Shown in pieces: positions 53,830 to 64,000 of a DNA stretch of 64,000 nt. The stretch's first letter is position 1. Every line of letters begins with the position of its first letter. This stretch comes from Tomocerus qinae (Eukaryota > Arthropoda > Collembola > Entomobryomorpha > Tomoceridae). The notes under the pieces were generated by a model, which did no database searches, was not told the DNA's origin, and saw only the letters and a program-made list of their open reading frames with translations. A program made the translations under genes and the position numbers. The stretch spans positions 44,160,409-44,224,408 of the forward strand of contig CM034547.1 in NCBI GenBank assembly GCA_020055645.1, in the 5' to 3' direction.

Positions 53830-55965
53830 ATGCTATTGACTTCACCTGAAGTGGAAGAGACTGTCATAGGTTCGAATCACATTGACCTGCGGGATACTAA
53901 GATGAGAAAACAAATGAAGGAATTTTCTCATAGCGGAGATAACGTAGCGAAATCAACTCATGTGAATATTTTTCCTATTTTAAATTCTGAAGTACTGAAA
54001 ATGAGTGATTACAGGTTAGAATCGGACTCTGAGGATGAGATTGAGAAGTTGACCTTCAATAATGATAAAGGGAAAAGGAAGATAAAGCCTGATAAACTGA
54101 TAAATTCAAAGAGATTAAAACCAAGTGCCGCAAGAGCTGTCGCGGAAGCCAATGAGAAGTTTTTGATTGATTTGTTGAGACTGGTAATTACTGAAAATTA
54201 GCATTTTTGAAAATAAAAGTTTGTCCTAATAAATATTATTTGAATGACAGGTTGATGGGAAGAAATCAGTTAGAAGTGGCAACACAGTGATCTCTCCGAT
54301 GAGCTTATCCACAGTTTTGGCTTTGTTGAAAACTGGAGCTAGTGGAACCAGCGACAACGAATTAGAAGAAACTCTGCATTTGCCATTTGATGCGGAAACA
54401 ATCAACCGAGGATACAAGGAATTGTTAACCTCTCTCCAAGTAAAGAGTGCAGTTTCTCAACAGAGGCTGTTAATACTATAGATTAGTTTTACTCAATAAG
54501 ATCAACCCGTTTTAAAACCAAGATATTCTTTTATCGTGTATCATTAATTCTTGATGCTGCTATCAGGTGGATCGGAATCGCAACGATTCCAACGGTTTTA
54601 CTCTTCATGCTGCAAATGGAATTTACGTGGACAAAAAGTACAAATTGAAAAACAAATTTGTAGAATCGGCAAAATCAAATTTCTTTGCTGCAGTCAAAAA
54701 GTTAGACTTTACTAACCCACAGGCCGCTGCAGCTCAAATCAACAAATGGGTTGGAAATTCTACCAACAAAAGAATTACAAAGGCGATTTCGGCGAGTTAG
54801 TCTTTGCTTATGTACAATTAATACCTATTTGCAGATGTATATACACATCTATGATTTATACAGACACAGAGTCATAATCATAATCATACTATCATTTAAA
54901 AATACCAAATTACTTACCATGAACAGTTTGATTTTGATTGTTTACTGTGTACCTTCCAGAAAATTTTACTCGACTAACTGCAGTTGTGCTTGTTAACGTG
55001 CTTTATTTAAAAGCAAAGTGGTCGCAACCGTTTAACGAAATTTTAACTGAAAGGAAGCCATTTCATATATCAAATGAAGAAGAAAAACAGGTACAAATGA
55101 TGCATAAGAAATCCGAGATGTTTTACACAGCAGAGAAGAAACTCAAGGCAGGAATATTGCGCTTGGACTATAAGGTAGAAAGGTATCATATGAAATAAAA
55201 TTTAACGTTTCAAGTTTCACTTATTTCTAATAAGTATTTTTGTTTTAGGCCGATAAAGCTAAACAGAAATGCTCGATGTTGATATACTTACCAGATAAGG
55301 ATTCCTCCGTTGAAGATCTCAAAAAGACTTTACATGAAGCTGACGTGTCATCCGTTTTAAAAAATATGGAGAAAGTGAGAGTGGATCTTTCCATGCCTAA
55401 ATTTAGAATGGATATGTCACATAACCTGGTCCCTGTGCTTAAGAAGGTACACACATCAGATACAGCCAATCTATAGCTATATAGCTGTCAACTTATTATC
55501 CATTGTAATTGATTGTTGAAATAGTTGAGATAGTGTTCTAAATTTTACACACATACACTATAAATTTATACTTTTGTTGTATAAAGCTCGGGCTAGTATC
55601 AATATTTTCTGACAAAACTGCTGATTTGAAAGATATTGGAGAGGACGTGAATGGATTATACGTAACTAGTGTTATCCAACAGGTCTACATTTCTGTTGGT
55701 GAAAAAGGCACTGAAGCGGCAGCTGTTTCAAGTAAATAAACGTATAATTATTATTATACGTAATGAATTACGAGAGATAAAGTAACACTTTGGAAAACTA
55801 CCATTTTAACCCATTTCAGATAGCGAAATGGCAAGTCGTTGCAAAGTGACTCCGCCACCACTACCAAAAGTCAAGTTTGAAGTAAATCGCCCGTTTATAT
55901 TTCAAATCGTCAATCGAGACCTGTCCTTGATCCTCTTCAGTGGAGTGTGCTCCAATCCTATTTAA
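53830..55965 (+). CDS. Serpin, predicted inhibitory, Arg at P1
   Basis: Seven exons: 53830-54183, 54251-54439, 54567-54795, 54960-55174, 55249-55446, 55587-55731, 55820-55965. Phases 0, 0, 1, 0, 0, 1 agree and give 491 residues. The serpin core begins near residue 99 (AARAVAEANEKFLIDLLRL) and includes NTVISPMSLSTVLALL and LVNVLYLKAKW. The hinge reads GTEAAAVS (residues 436-443), the pattern of inhibitory serpins. Counting from the hinge Gly as P15 puts P1 at Arg450 and P1' at Cys451, so trypsin-like proteases are the likely targets. The C-terminus reads RPFIFQIVNRDLSLILFSG then SNPI. The first about 98 residues are an unusual acidic and basic extension with no signal peptide. The true first exon may lie upstream. 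Confidence 0.88.
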
Positions 55966-57328
55966 AAAAAAACTTGATCTGTAAAATCCCCACATCCATA
56001 CTAAATGTAAACAATAACATATTAGTCTGTATAGTTATATAATCTAATAGTGCTCGTTATTGTAAGTTTTAAACATCAAGGGCATTTATTGTTCAAGTAT
56101 GATATGCGCTTAAGCTAAGGTCACACTAACTTTACTGTTTATAAGACAGTAATGTAGTTCAGCGTTTTTTGCGAACTCGTATAGTTGTCATTGTGTATGA
56201 ATGTACTATTACGAGTAATTTGATTCAAAAGTTATTAAACGACAAAAATATTTAATAATAGACTACCTGATTTGTGTAATTAATGTTTTAAGGCAATACG
56301 AACACGAATTTTCATAACTCTTTCAATTCCAGTCCTTGGAAGACTAAGCCTCATGGATTCCGTCTAGATAATATGCATATGTAGATATTGTGAAAATAGT
56401 CCCATCCTGATACAAGTTGATGATTTCGAGAACTTGGAAGGAATGAAGTGTACAAATAATGTATAATACATACACTATGTCTTATATTACGTTAGATATA
56501 GGAAAGGAACGGTATGTGTCAGATTGAACGCAAACATACATCATTTATATAACTTTATATAACTGATTATAATTACGAATTTTCTAAGTTCTAACTTCAA
56601 TTATTCAAGCTTATAAAATTATTTTCACATATACTGGATACACTTGAATTGAATGCCATCATATACATTATACATGCACGGAAACCTATAGTAAATGTGG
56701 GGCAAAGAAAATTGTACGTAATCAAATATTTAAGATGATTTTGTAGCTGAAGGTAAAGGCTAAAGGACTGCAAGTGTCAAAAGTGGCATTGCATTTCAGA
56801 TGATCCCCTAACATACAAACCTGATAATGTCCAATCCTGTAAATATTTCTGTACTATCTGTACAGTGTCAATTATTATTACTTTAGTATTTTTGGTTCCA
56901 ATAATGTGTAGCAAAGTGACAAGGTAAATACTTGCATAGGTATGACAGCTTTAGTGTATGTTATTGACATTTCATCAACTTTCGCAAGAAATCTTTTAAC
57001 ATGTGAATGTGTGAACGAACACTATCTTAATACAAGGGACATATTATTAATGATATTGTGAACTCCTTTCGGCTGAATGTTTGTAGGAGTCAGCAAACAG
57101 TAGTTAATAGTTAATATACTACACTATGATTTTACTCGATGTCTTACAGATCTTCGCACAGAAAATGCAAATACTATCTGAAAAATGTAAACAGAAAAAG
57201 CGTGTTTTAAAGTCAATTGCCAATGAAAGCTCAATGTATATAAGTAGTTCCGACAATTTTACTAAGAAATCAGTTTGTCTTGGTCTTCGAATCATCAGTT
57301 TCACATTCTTCACGAACTATCTTGCAAA
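55966..57328. other. Intergenic, serpin to gene H
   Basis: 3' flank of the serpin and 5' flank of gene H. No gene was found. The only supported element is the TATA/initiator pair near 57237-57275. Confidence 0.6.
57237..57275 (+). promoter_or_regulatory. Core promoter of gene H: TATA box and initiator
   Basis: TATATAAG at 57237-57244 is followed by the arthropod initiator TCAGTT at 57270-57275. The TATA-to-A(+1) distance is about 35 bases. The gene H ATG lies 57 bases after the predicted start, implying a short 5' UTR. Confidence 0.55.
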
Positions 57329-58466
57329 ATGATTTCTCTAACAGGTAAAAAAGCGATAAAATTGTATTGGGATCTATTCGAATTATTTTACTACATTTTT
57401 CAAAATTGGAATGATTGACAATTTCAGGCAAAATCGCTTTCGCTGTTGTGGCTGCGTTATTGTCAAGTTCCATAGCATTTGCGGATTCTCCCTCGCCATC
57501 AACATCTTCAGCGTCTCAATCATCACAGTACTCAAGTTACAATTACCCGTCTCAAGAATACTCCGTACCTTCGTCCTCGTATTTAGCACCTACTTCTTCT
57601 GCTGGGTATGCACCCTCTCCAGCTGCTCCCGCACCTTCTCCAGCTTATGGACCTCCTCCCGCTCCTCAACCTTCTTACGGAGCTCCTGTGTACGACAACT
57701 CACAGCCGTACCGTGGCTACGGACTAGATTCTGAAAGTCCTTTTGTCCAACAACGTCTTTTCAACACGGCCGTGGCTTTGACTGTCCCACTTTTCTCCTT
57801 TGTTTTGCCACAAAGATCTTCTGCTTATGGAGGAGTCGATCTAGCTAACCAGGTTCGTTTTGGTATGTAAAATTAAGTATAAATCAGTCAAATCATACAT
57901 GCATAATAATGACTGGAATATTCAGGCAATTTTCGGACTCTTCGCTCTATTCGTCGTCGTGTTGGTTTTTGCCGTTCCTGTTCTATTTACCAAACCGCCC
58001 GGCGAAACTGGACGCAGCTCAGATCGCGAAGGAATACTCAATCATCTCATGGCCAACAACAAAGTGTTCAATTTCATGGGAGCAGATTTATCAAACAAAG
58101 TAGGATTGGACACCACCAAGTGCTTACAGAAAAGCATCTGCGAAGCTAACCGCACCCCAAAGAAATATGGAATGCTAGCTACTCCCTTCCAAATGTTTTT
58201 CCCGTGAGTTTCTATAAAAAATTATCTTAGATTCTCTAATTCTTCCATATAATAATGTTATTTTCTGATTTTCCCGTAGCCCACCTTCCAACGGAACTTC
58301 TGAGGCACGAGCTTCAATTTTTCAACTTGCAGCTAAGGATGGAAAATATTCAAAGAAGGATTGCGGAAAATCTTTTAAGTGCTTTTTCGATTTCATGGAT
58401 TTAGGAGCCTATTTCGTTGATTGGTGGAAACATTCCAGCGATCCCAACTACGTGTTGACATTCTAA
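57329..58466 (+). CDS. Gene H: DM4/DM12-like 4-Cys protein with Pro/Ser/Tyr-rich N-terminus and membrane segment
   Basis: Exons 57329-57344 (a 16-nt starter exon), 57428-57852, 57926-58203, 58280-58466. Phases 1, 0, 2 agree and give 301 residues. The signal peptide is split across the first intron: MISLT plus GKIAFAVVAALLSSSIAFA. Ser/Pro/Tyr/Ala-rich repeats (PSPAYGPPPAPQPSYG) follow. LFNTAVALTVPLFSFVLP matches the N-terminal hydrophobic motif of DM4/DM12 proteins. Exon 3 begins with a probable membrane helix (residues 149-169). Cysteines are C213 and C219 (CLQKSIC), then C268 and C274 (CGKSFKC), with FQLAAKDGKYSKKDC before. The C-terminus has DWWK. Gene I is a close tandem paralog. Biochemical role unknown. 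Confidence 0.88.
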
Positions 58467-58554
58467 TGTGGTAACGTCATCTTTGGTTCACCTTACTTTG
58501 AAAGAAATCAGACTACATATTTAAATTATTTATTTGACCTACTATTTCATCTGA

Positions 58555-58560
58555 AATAAA
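58555..58560 (+). terminator. Poly(A) signal AATAAA of gene H
   Basis: AATAAA lies about 90 bases past the gene H stop codon on the sense strand. Confidence 0.5.
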
Positions 58561-59436
58561 TGAATGAAAGATACAAATAGCTACATAATTTAAACTCATT
58601 AAGCACATAGTTGAAAGCACCACAGATAAGGAAGAATTTCCTGAGCGATCTTTAATTTTTTACCACAAAAAAATAGGATTTTCATTTCTAAGCTTCGTAT
58701 TCTGTGTAAATCTGTAAATGTTTGTATACAAAATGCTTTTATTCTCACATGCATGTATGCTCTCTGTCTAGCTGGCTCTTTCCTTTCGTCTAAACAGTAT
58801 GTAAATTAGTTCAAGATAATTACTTATTTTTAGAATGTGCTAGTAAAACGAAGTATTTGTTTGTTTGCATTTTTGCAATGACTTGATCTCATTCATACGA
58901 GCGTGTACAGCGTTTGAAGTGCAAAAATGCCATTTAGTTGCAAATCTACTGTGTTTGTTTCTTTAGTCAGCTAATTACACATTCGTCGACATAGAAAAAA
59001 ATAAGGGCTAAAAAGACGAAATCGGTAACAGTGTAAAGTGTAAGTGAAGAGATGCGAGAGGAAAAACCAATACGATGGTATACATACATTATTTATAGAA
59101 AATAGAAATAGTCTTAATTAGTTAAAGACTACATGAAAATAAGCTTACTTTACTTCGCTAGTATACAAAATATTTACATAATCCACAAGCGTTCTCAATT
59201 TCGTTAAACAAAGGTTGCCTAAAGACGTTCTTCTATCTTCTACGAGTTTACTTATCCATTCATGAAAAGCAGAAATTATCTTACATAGAAATTCGCATTG
59301 GGTGGGACACCCGTTTATACAGGTTAGCGTCAGTCACGTATGTGAAGATCATAGCAAACACACGCGCTTATAGATTTAATTGGACCATAAGGAAGTTCAT
59401 ATAGATCGTGGCAGTAAGAAGTGAGAAGTAAAACAC

Positions 59437-59475
59437 TATAAATATTCAGGCAGATTAACATCCCTGAGTCCAGTT
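59437..59475 (+). promoter_or_regulatory. Probable core promoter of gene I
   Basis: TATAAATA at 59437-59444 is followed about 35 bases later by CCAGTT, an initiator-like sequence. The spacing is like that of gene H. The start codon is at 59684; the leader would contain at least one short upstream ATG. Confidence 0.45.
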
Positions 59476-59683
59476 AGAATCAACACTGAGATCTGATAAC
59501 ACGGCATGCCAAATACAAATGTACACGGTCAGTTCTAAGACATCAGACTCGGATTCAAAGATTTCCAAGTGACTGCATGACAGTTCTGACCTGACTATCG
59601 GTTGAGTGAGACTCAGTGAGAAATAATAATATCGAAAGGTGTACTAAATTATCGGACTTATTTTCTCCAGAAAACGAAACAAA

Positions 59684-60734
59684 ATGAGGACAACAGGTGA
59701 GTGGATATTTACCATTTTACATGTATTCAAAGTTTTTCTGTTTTGTTGACCATGTATTGATGTGTAGTTTCAGTGTTTTCTGCCACAGCAGTTTTCCTGT
59801 CCACAATAGTCTGCTGTTCAGTTCTAGGAGACAATAGTTATCAGAGTCCCGTCGTAGATATTCACTACGATTCAAATGGACAGACAGTTTCCCCAGACCC
59901 CATTGCATACAATACTCCAGATAATACTATTCCACCATCTTCAAATGGTTACGAGAGTTTAAGAACTTTTGGAACAGGGTCTTCTAATTCATTTGTCCAA
60001 AAGAGGCTTTTCAACACATCCGTTGCGTTGACTGTCCCACTTTTCTCTTTTACACTACCTCAAAAAGCCTCACAAGGAGATACTGTCGATTTGGCCAATC
60101 AGGTATAATTACTACCATTTGTTTAATATTTATTACTATAATATAGTCATGTGTAAAGTCTTCCAAATCATGCATAATTTTCTTTTTTGTAGGCGATTTT
60201 TGGTTTGTTCAGTTTACTGGTGATTGTACTGGTTTTTGCTGTTCCGATTTTATTCACTGGAACTCGTCCTGTTGAAGGAAGAAGCAATGATGGAGCGAGT
60301 AACTCATTGGAACATCTAATGAACGCAGAACACGTACTAAACTTCATGGGAGTGGACATGAAAAATAAAATCGGAATTGAGCCGACCAAGTGTCTTCAGA
60401 AAACAATCTGTGAAGCTCATCGACATCCAAAGAAGTATGGAATGCTGGCTACACCATTCCAAATTTTCTTTCCGTAAGTCAACAATATTGGTCTAAAATA
60501 TAGAACTCCTAGAACCAAAAATAGCCTTTACTCAAAACTATCTAATGTTTTAGACCACCCTCGGATAATCAGCCACAGTCCAGGGCAACATCTTTCCAAT
60601 TAGCAGCCAAGGACGGAAAAGTGTCGAAAAAAGACTGCGGCAAAAGTTACAACTGCTTTTTTGACCTTTTGGATTTGGCCATGTATCTCATAGACTGGTG
60701 GCAATATAAAAATAGTCCTGAATATGTGCCATAA
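59684..60734 (+). CDS. Gene I: DM4/DM12-like 4-Cys protein, tandem paralog of gene H
   Basis: Exons 59684-59696 (13-nt starter exon), 59768-60102, 60193-60473, 60554-60734. Phases 1, 0, 2 agree and give 269 residues. The signal peptide is split: MRTT plus VSVFSATAVFLSTIVC. A second acceptor six bases downstream is also in frame, so two residues are uncertain. LFNTSVALTVPLFSFTLP matches gene H, as does the probable membrane helix at 118-138. Cysteines are C183 and C189 (CLQKTIC), then C238 and C244 (CGKSYNC), preceded by FQLAAKDGKVSKKDC. It lacks most of the Pro/Ser/Tyr repeats of H. Exon order, phases and sequence show tandem duplication. Function unknown. Confidence 0.88.
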
Positions 60735-61832
60735 ATACTACTTGAATATAAGATAGAAATGATGTTTTCAAATTCAAATATGATATGTTGCCATTTACGA
60801 TGTTTAGTAAATACCAAAACAGATTTACCAATTCTTTGGGGGACGTATTTTATGGAATTAGTGCCACCAAGAAAGATAAACCTAGACTATAGACTGAGAG
60901 TGGGTGGATTTGTTTTGTAATATGCTAATGTAATTTTTATAATGTTCAATATAGAGCTTTAAATGTATACAGTTACACAATGGTAGCCAAATTTTAATTT
61001 ATGTATGTAATTTGACAATAAGTATGTGAAATATTATTTATTGCTAACAGTCCAGAGTAAGAGAGTATTTACAGAATGCAGAATGATAACGTTCAGTTTG
61101 TCTATTAACGATAGCTTGCCAATAAAGTTTACCGTTAAACAAATGCAGTCCTTGAGAAATGCTCAGCTCTTTATGCGTCTTTTATTGCTTCATGAAATAT
61201 TCAGCTAAAGCCATAAATTATTCATGAATCAATATAGTCAGTAGTACTGCCTCAGTCGCAGTTTAAGAGATACACTATTTAAATAACTTTAGTGACCATA
61301 TACCTAATTAATAATAATAATAACCTGCTCTTGCCTTAACTTTTTACAGCATGGATACATATATTAAAATATAGGTAGCGGAAGATAGCTGATGTGTCGG
61401 AAACGATCACCCATTTCTACATGTCCACTTTGACATGTGCAGGTAGAATTCACTTAACATAAAATTAAGGACTTGTTTTTAATTATCACAATCGTTAAAA
61501 TTGACGATTGTTTTGACTGAAACTATGAAACTAAAATATGAAATTAGTTAGCCAGAAAATATATAAACATCGATGTGAAAAGAAAAGTGACTGCTAGAAA
61601 GAGTAAATTTTATTGGATAGGATAATATTTAAGACAGTAAAGATGTTAGCGTTGAACACTTATTCGTACAAAATATAACTTGGAATAGTTACAAGATTTG
61701 TGAAAACTATTTGCTACAACTTTTTAAACATGAATTCAGGTCGAGTATAATGTATACTGTAAAAATTTGTTGATAGGGGGAAAGGCCCGCTCCTTCTTCA
61801 AAAATAGTCTACTGAATCTGAACAAACTTCCC
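60735..61832. other. Intergenic, gene I to SAE1
   Basis: Convergent 3' flanks of gene I (plus) and SAE1 (minus). No gene or repeat was recognised. Confidence 0.6.
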
Positions 61833-63350
61833 TTATGAGTCAACGAAGTTTTCAACAAATCCAGTTCCTGCAAGAGGATTGTAAACGAATAGGTTTACAA
61901 TAGGACTGTCTTTATGAGAAATGGCCTTGACGACTTCTTGTGCTAAAACACCTCCCGTTATTGCACAAACGGGACTCAATGCTCCATAAAGGTTCCTGAA
62001 ATATCAACATTTTTTTAATTCAGGGTGGCGGAATTAGAAAATACTATTTTATTAGTACTCAAAATAGCCAAAATATTAATTTATTGCTGACAAAACTCAC
62101 GCAAAGTTTGCATCGTCGATCAATGCCTGTGAAATGCCATTTTTCTGGCCAAATTCGTTTCGTAATTTTAAAAGTTCTTCAACATCTGACGCTGAGTTTG
62201 AGGGTTTCCGTTTATGTTTTTCAATAAACTCCAGCAAAACTATGTACAAAAAATAAAAGTATTGAGCATCTAATATGTGATTTTTAATTTGTCCTTGGTC
62301 CACAGCTTGCTAATTCACCCACCGAAAAATGTAAAAACTCCAGCATTTGTTTTTTTCACACGAGGGGCAAACTCAGGCAAAGACCAATCGATGGATAAGA
62401 TGTCTTGTAACGGTATGAAGTAACTAACGCCATCAATTACTTTTGTTTTCTCAGGTTTGTTGTTAGCTTGGGGGGTTATAATCTCTCTGGAAAGAATTGG
62501 ATTTCATAAAATAAGGTTATTTATTATTACTTTAACTAATTTGTGATACAAATGTTTATGAAGTAAACTTAAACTTAAAAAACAATCGAAAATTTTACTA
62601 ACTTTTTGTACTTGTGTTCCCCCAAATCAGAAAACATATAACCGAAAAACCCATAAACATCAGACGCAAAGAACTTAACACCTTGCTGCCGAGCAATACG
62701 ATTTAGTCTAATCATTTCACTTTTAGAACAGTCAGTGGCTACAATCACGGTGAATTTAGCATAAAAATCGTCAGATTTCTCTGTAGTAGATGATTTATCA
62801 GAAGTAACTTCAACCATTGGATTTAATTGCTGAGCACGACTCAAGGACGCTTCTGCTCGCTAAAAATATCAAAACTGAGACATTAGATCAAAATTTAAAA
62901 AAAGACAAGACCTCAAATATATTTAAAAGAAAATATACAAATACTTTACATTTTTTCCGATACCGTCACACCCTACGAGAAATTGGTTACAGGAATCCAA
63001 TTCAGTGACCACTTGGTCATCCATAAGAGTGACGGACTTTACCCCACCAAGAATTATATTCTTGCTAACTTCAGCTCCCAATCCACCCAGGCCAATAATT
63101 AGGATGTGTGCATTATTCAAACTGAACATTATAAGAAACAAAAAATGAGATTGATTGCACTGATAACTGACTTGGCCGACCAAAGGTCATTTAAGATTTT
63201 GAAGTAATGCAAAATTTCACTAACTATGACTTACCGCTTTTGAGCATCAACACCCCACAAACGAATTTGTCGATCGTATAAAGCTGCTTCATCATCAGTA
63301 AATGTGTTGACGGCTCCGGTTTTATCTTCACGGTCTTCAGTAACCATCAT
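61833..63350 (-). CDS. SAE1: SUMO-activating enzyme subunit 1 (SAE1/Aos1)
   Basis: Six coding exons in reading order: 63235-63350, 62950-63121, 62603-62859, 62323-62486, 62101-62239, 61833-61995. Phases 2, 0, 2, 1, 2 agree, giving 336 residues, close to the usual length of about 346. SAE1 pairs with UBA2/SAE2 to form the E1 that adenylates SUMO; the catalytic Cys is on UBA2, so none is expected here. Diagnostic segments are YDRQIRLWGVDAQKR, the nucleotide-binding turn GLGGLG (residues 49-54), IGKNRAEASLSRAQQLNPMV, and the C-terminal LSPVCAITGGVLAQEVVKAI. All match metazoan SAE1 in order. It is an unrelated housekeeping gene beside the paralog cluster. A 5' UTR exon probably ends near 63501, with a GTAAGT donor. 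Confidence 0.95.
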
Positions 63351-63373
63351 TACAGTTTCACCACTACAGCCAA

Positions 63374-63620
63374 ACTACCAAAAAAATAAAATATTTTTTG
63401 AAATGATGAACAATAGATATACGTGTAATGATGTAGTGTTTAGTGTACTGTAATGCAAACTGTAAATGGTTTAGTATGCAAATAATGCGAAAAAACTTAC
63501 CAAAATAGTAATTCAATAGTTGACCAAGACCAACTGTAAAAGCTCCAAGACAGTTAAGTGTCACTTCCGTTCCGGTTTTAGAAATGTAAAAACTTCACCG
63601 CGTTGCGTTACTTTTCGAAG
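63374..63620 (-). promoter_or_regulatory. Probable SAE1 5' UTR intron, leader and promoter region
   Basis: On the minus strand a GTAAGT donor at about 63500 and a TAG acceptor near 63375 bound a small intron upstream of the SAE1 ATG. Sequence above 63501 would be leader. It includes ACGGAAGTGAC, an ETS-like GGAA motif, and is less AT-rich than the surroundings, as in housekeeping promoters. The joined leader has no long open frame. Confidence 0.4.
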
Positions 63621-63804
63621 ATAGCGGATGAATAATAATTCAAGGCTTAGTTTTACCGCCTCTTGCCCATCATTCGCTGGTCAAAAATATTTTTCTCATT
63701 TTGCCCTTTTTCTCTATGGCTGTTTCACAGTTTCCAATCGATTCTCCTCTTGCCCCATAATATACTGTACTTGGCTTTCTGCTAACCACTCACTCAAACC
63801 TAGG

Positions 63805-63855
63805 GAACTTTTGAGCATCTGCACCTGCTCAAAAGTTCAAAGGAACTTTTGAGCA
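63805..63855. repeat. 13-bp motif in three copies forming a hairpin
   Basis: GAACTTTTGAGCA occurs at 63805-63817, its inverse at 63826-63838, and a direct copy again at 63843-63855. The first two can form a 13-bp stem with an 8-base loop. No gene is nearby except the upstream region of SAE1. Confidence 0.7.
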
Positions 63856-63940
63856 CCCATGCAGCATTTGGCATAGGTGGGCATGCCATGAATGCCAGGC
63901 CGTGCCAGAAGCTTTACAAATTACCCTTTTCATATTATAT

Positions 63941-64000
63941 AAATAAAATACCCACTAAAAAAAATAAAATACCCACTAAAAAAAATAAAATACCCACTAA
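63941..64000. repeat. 21-bp tandem repeat at the right edge
   Basis: The word AAAATACCCACTAA recurs with a 21-base period (TACCCACT starting at 63949, 63970 and 63991), separated by A-rich spacers. It reaches the window end, so the total copy number is not visible. Confidence 0.85.

Larger units (their letters stand above)
58467..59683. other. Intergenic, gene H to gene I
   Basis: Holds the gene H poly(A) signal and the gene I core promoter, both listed separately. No other feature seen. Confidence 0.6.

Noticed and set aside
1..64000. CRISPR arrays, bacterial operons, tRNA or rRNA genes
   Set aside because: No spaced direct repeats of CRISPR type, no operon-like gene packing and no cloverleaf or rRNA sequence was recognised by eye.

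Overview
This window is nuclear DNA of an animal, most likely an arthropod. It is AT-rich, with multi-exon genes, GT-AG introns, long gene-poor intervals and Tc1/mariner-type repeats. A SUMO E1 subunit gene, a serpin gene and a cluster related to the DM4/DM12 family (known mainly from insects) support this. I cannot place it to order or species.

The main content is a cluster of nine paralogous genes for secreted or membrane-anchored proteins, called A to I here. They share a four-cysteine domain: a first pair written C-L-x-K-x-x-C (x-K replaced by K-S in gene D) and, further on, a block A/S-x3-G-x7-8-C-x5-6-C. I assembled each gene by joining exons whose reading phases agree. In all nine genes a phase-1 intron follows the exon encoding the signal peptide (or its start), and a phase-2 intron separates the two cysteine pairs. 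Genes A to F are on the minus strand: A 1-3191 (runs off the left edge), B 6102-11555, C 14558-19416, D 23744-24492, E 26497-27247, F 28897-29732. After about 14 kb with no recognisable gene, G (43782-52061), H (57329-58466) and I (59684-60734) follow on the plus strand.

A, B and C are large. Their cysteine domain is split by acidic and lysine-rich exons between cysteines 2 and 3, and it is followed by very long disordered tails: S/E-rich and PPPPI(F/Y)-repeat in B, His/Pro/Gln-repeat in C. D, E and F are compact (184-219 aa). G has a Gly/Tyr/Ser-rich N-terminal half and a Thr-rich middle. H and I are a recent pair with a membrane segment before the domain. Six of the nine carry a basic, convertase-like site upstream of cysteine 1, so proteolytic release of the domain is a reasonable inference.

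Interspersed are a small gene for a Cys/Pro-rich protein (52947-53408, minus), a serpin with an intact inhibitory hinge and a predicted Arg-Cys scissile bond (53830-55965, plus), and a complete SUMO-activating enzyme subunit 1 gene (61833-63350, minus). The long second intron of G holds a cut-down mariner-like element with terminal inverted repeats of about 350 bp, with foldback elements on both sides. Two more short inverted-repeat elements lie between G and the serpin, one of them directly against the serpin start.

Exon boundaries were deduced by eye from reading frame, phase and paralog alignment. No transcript data or database search was used.
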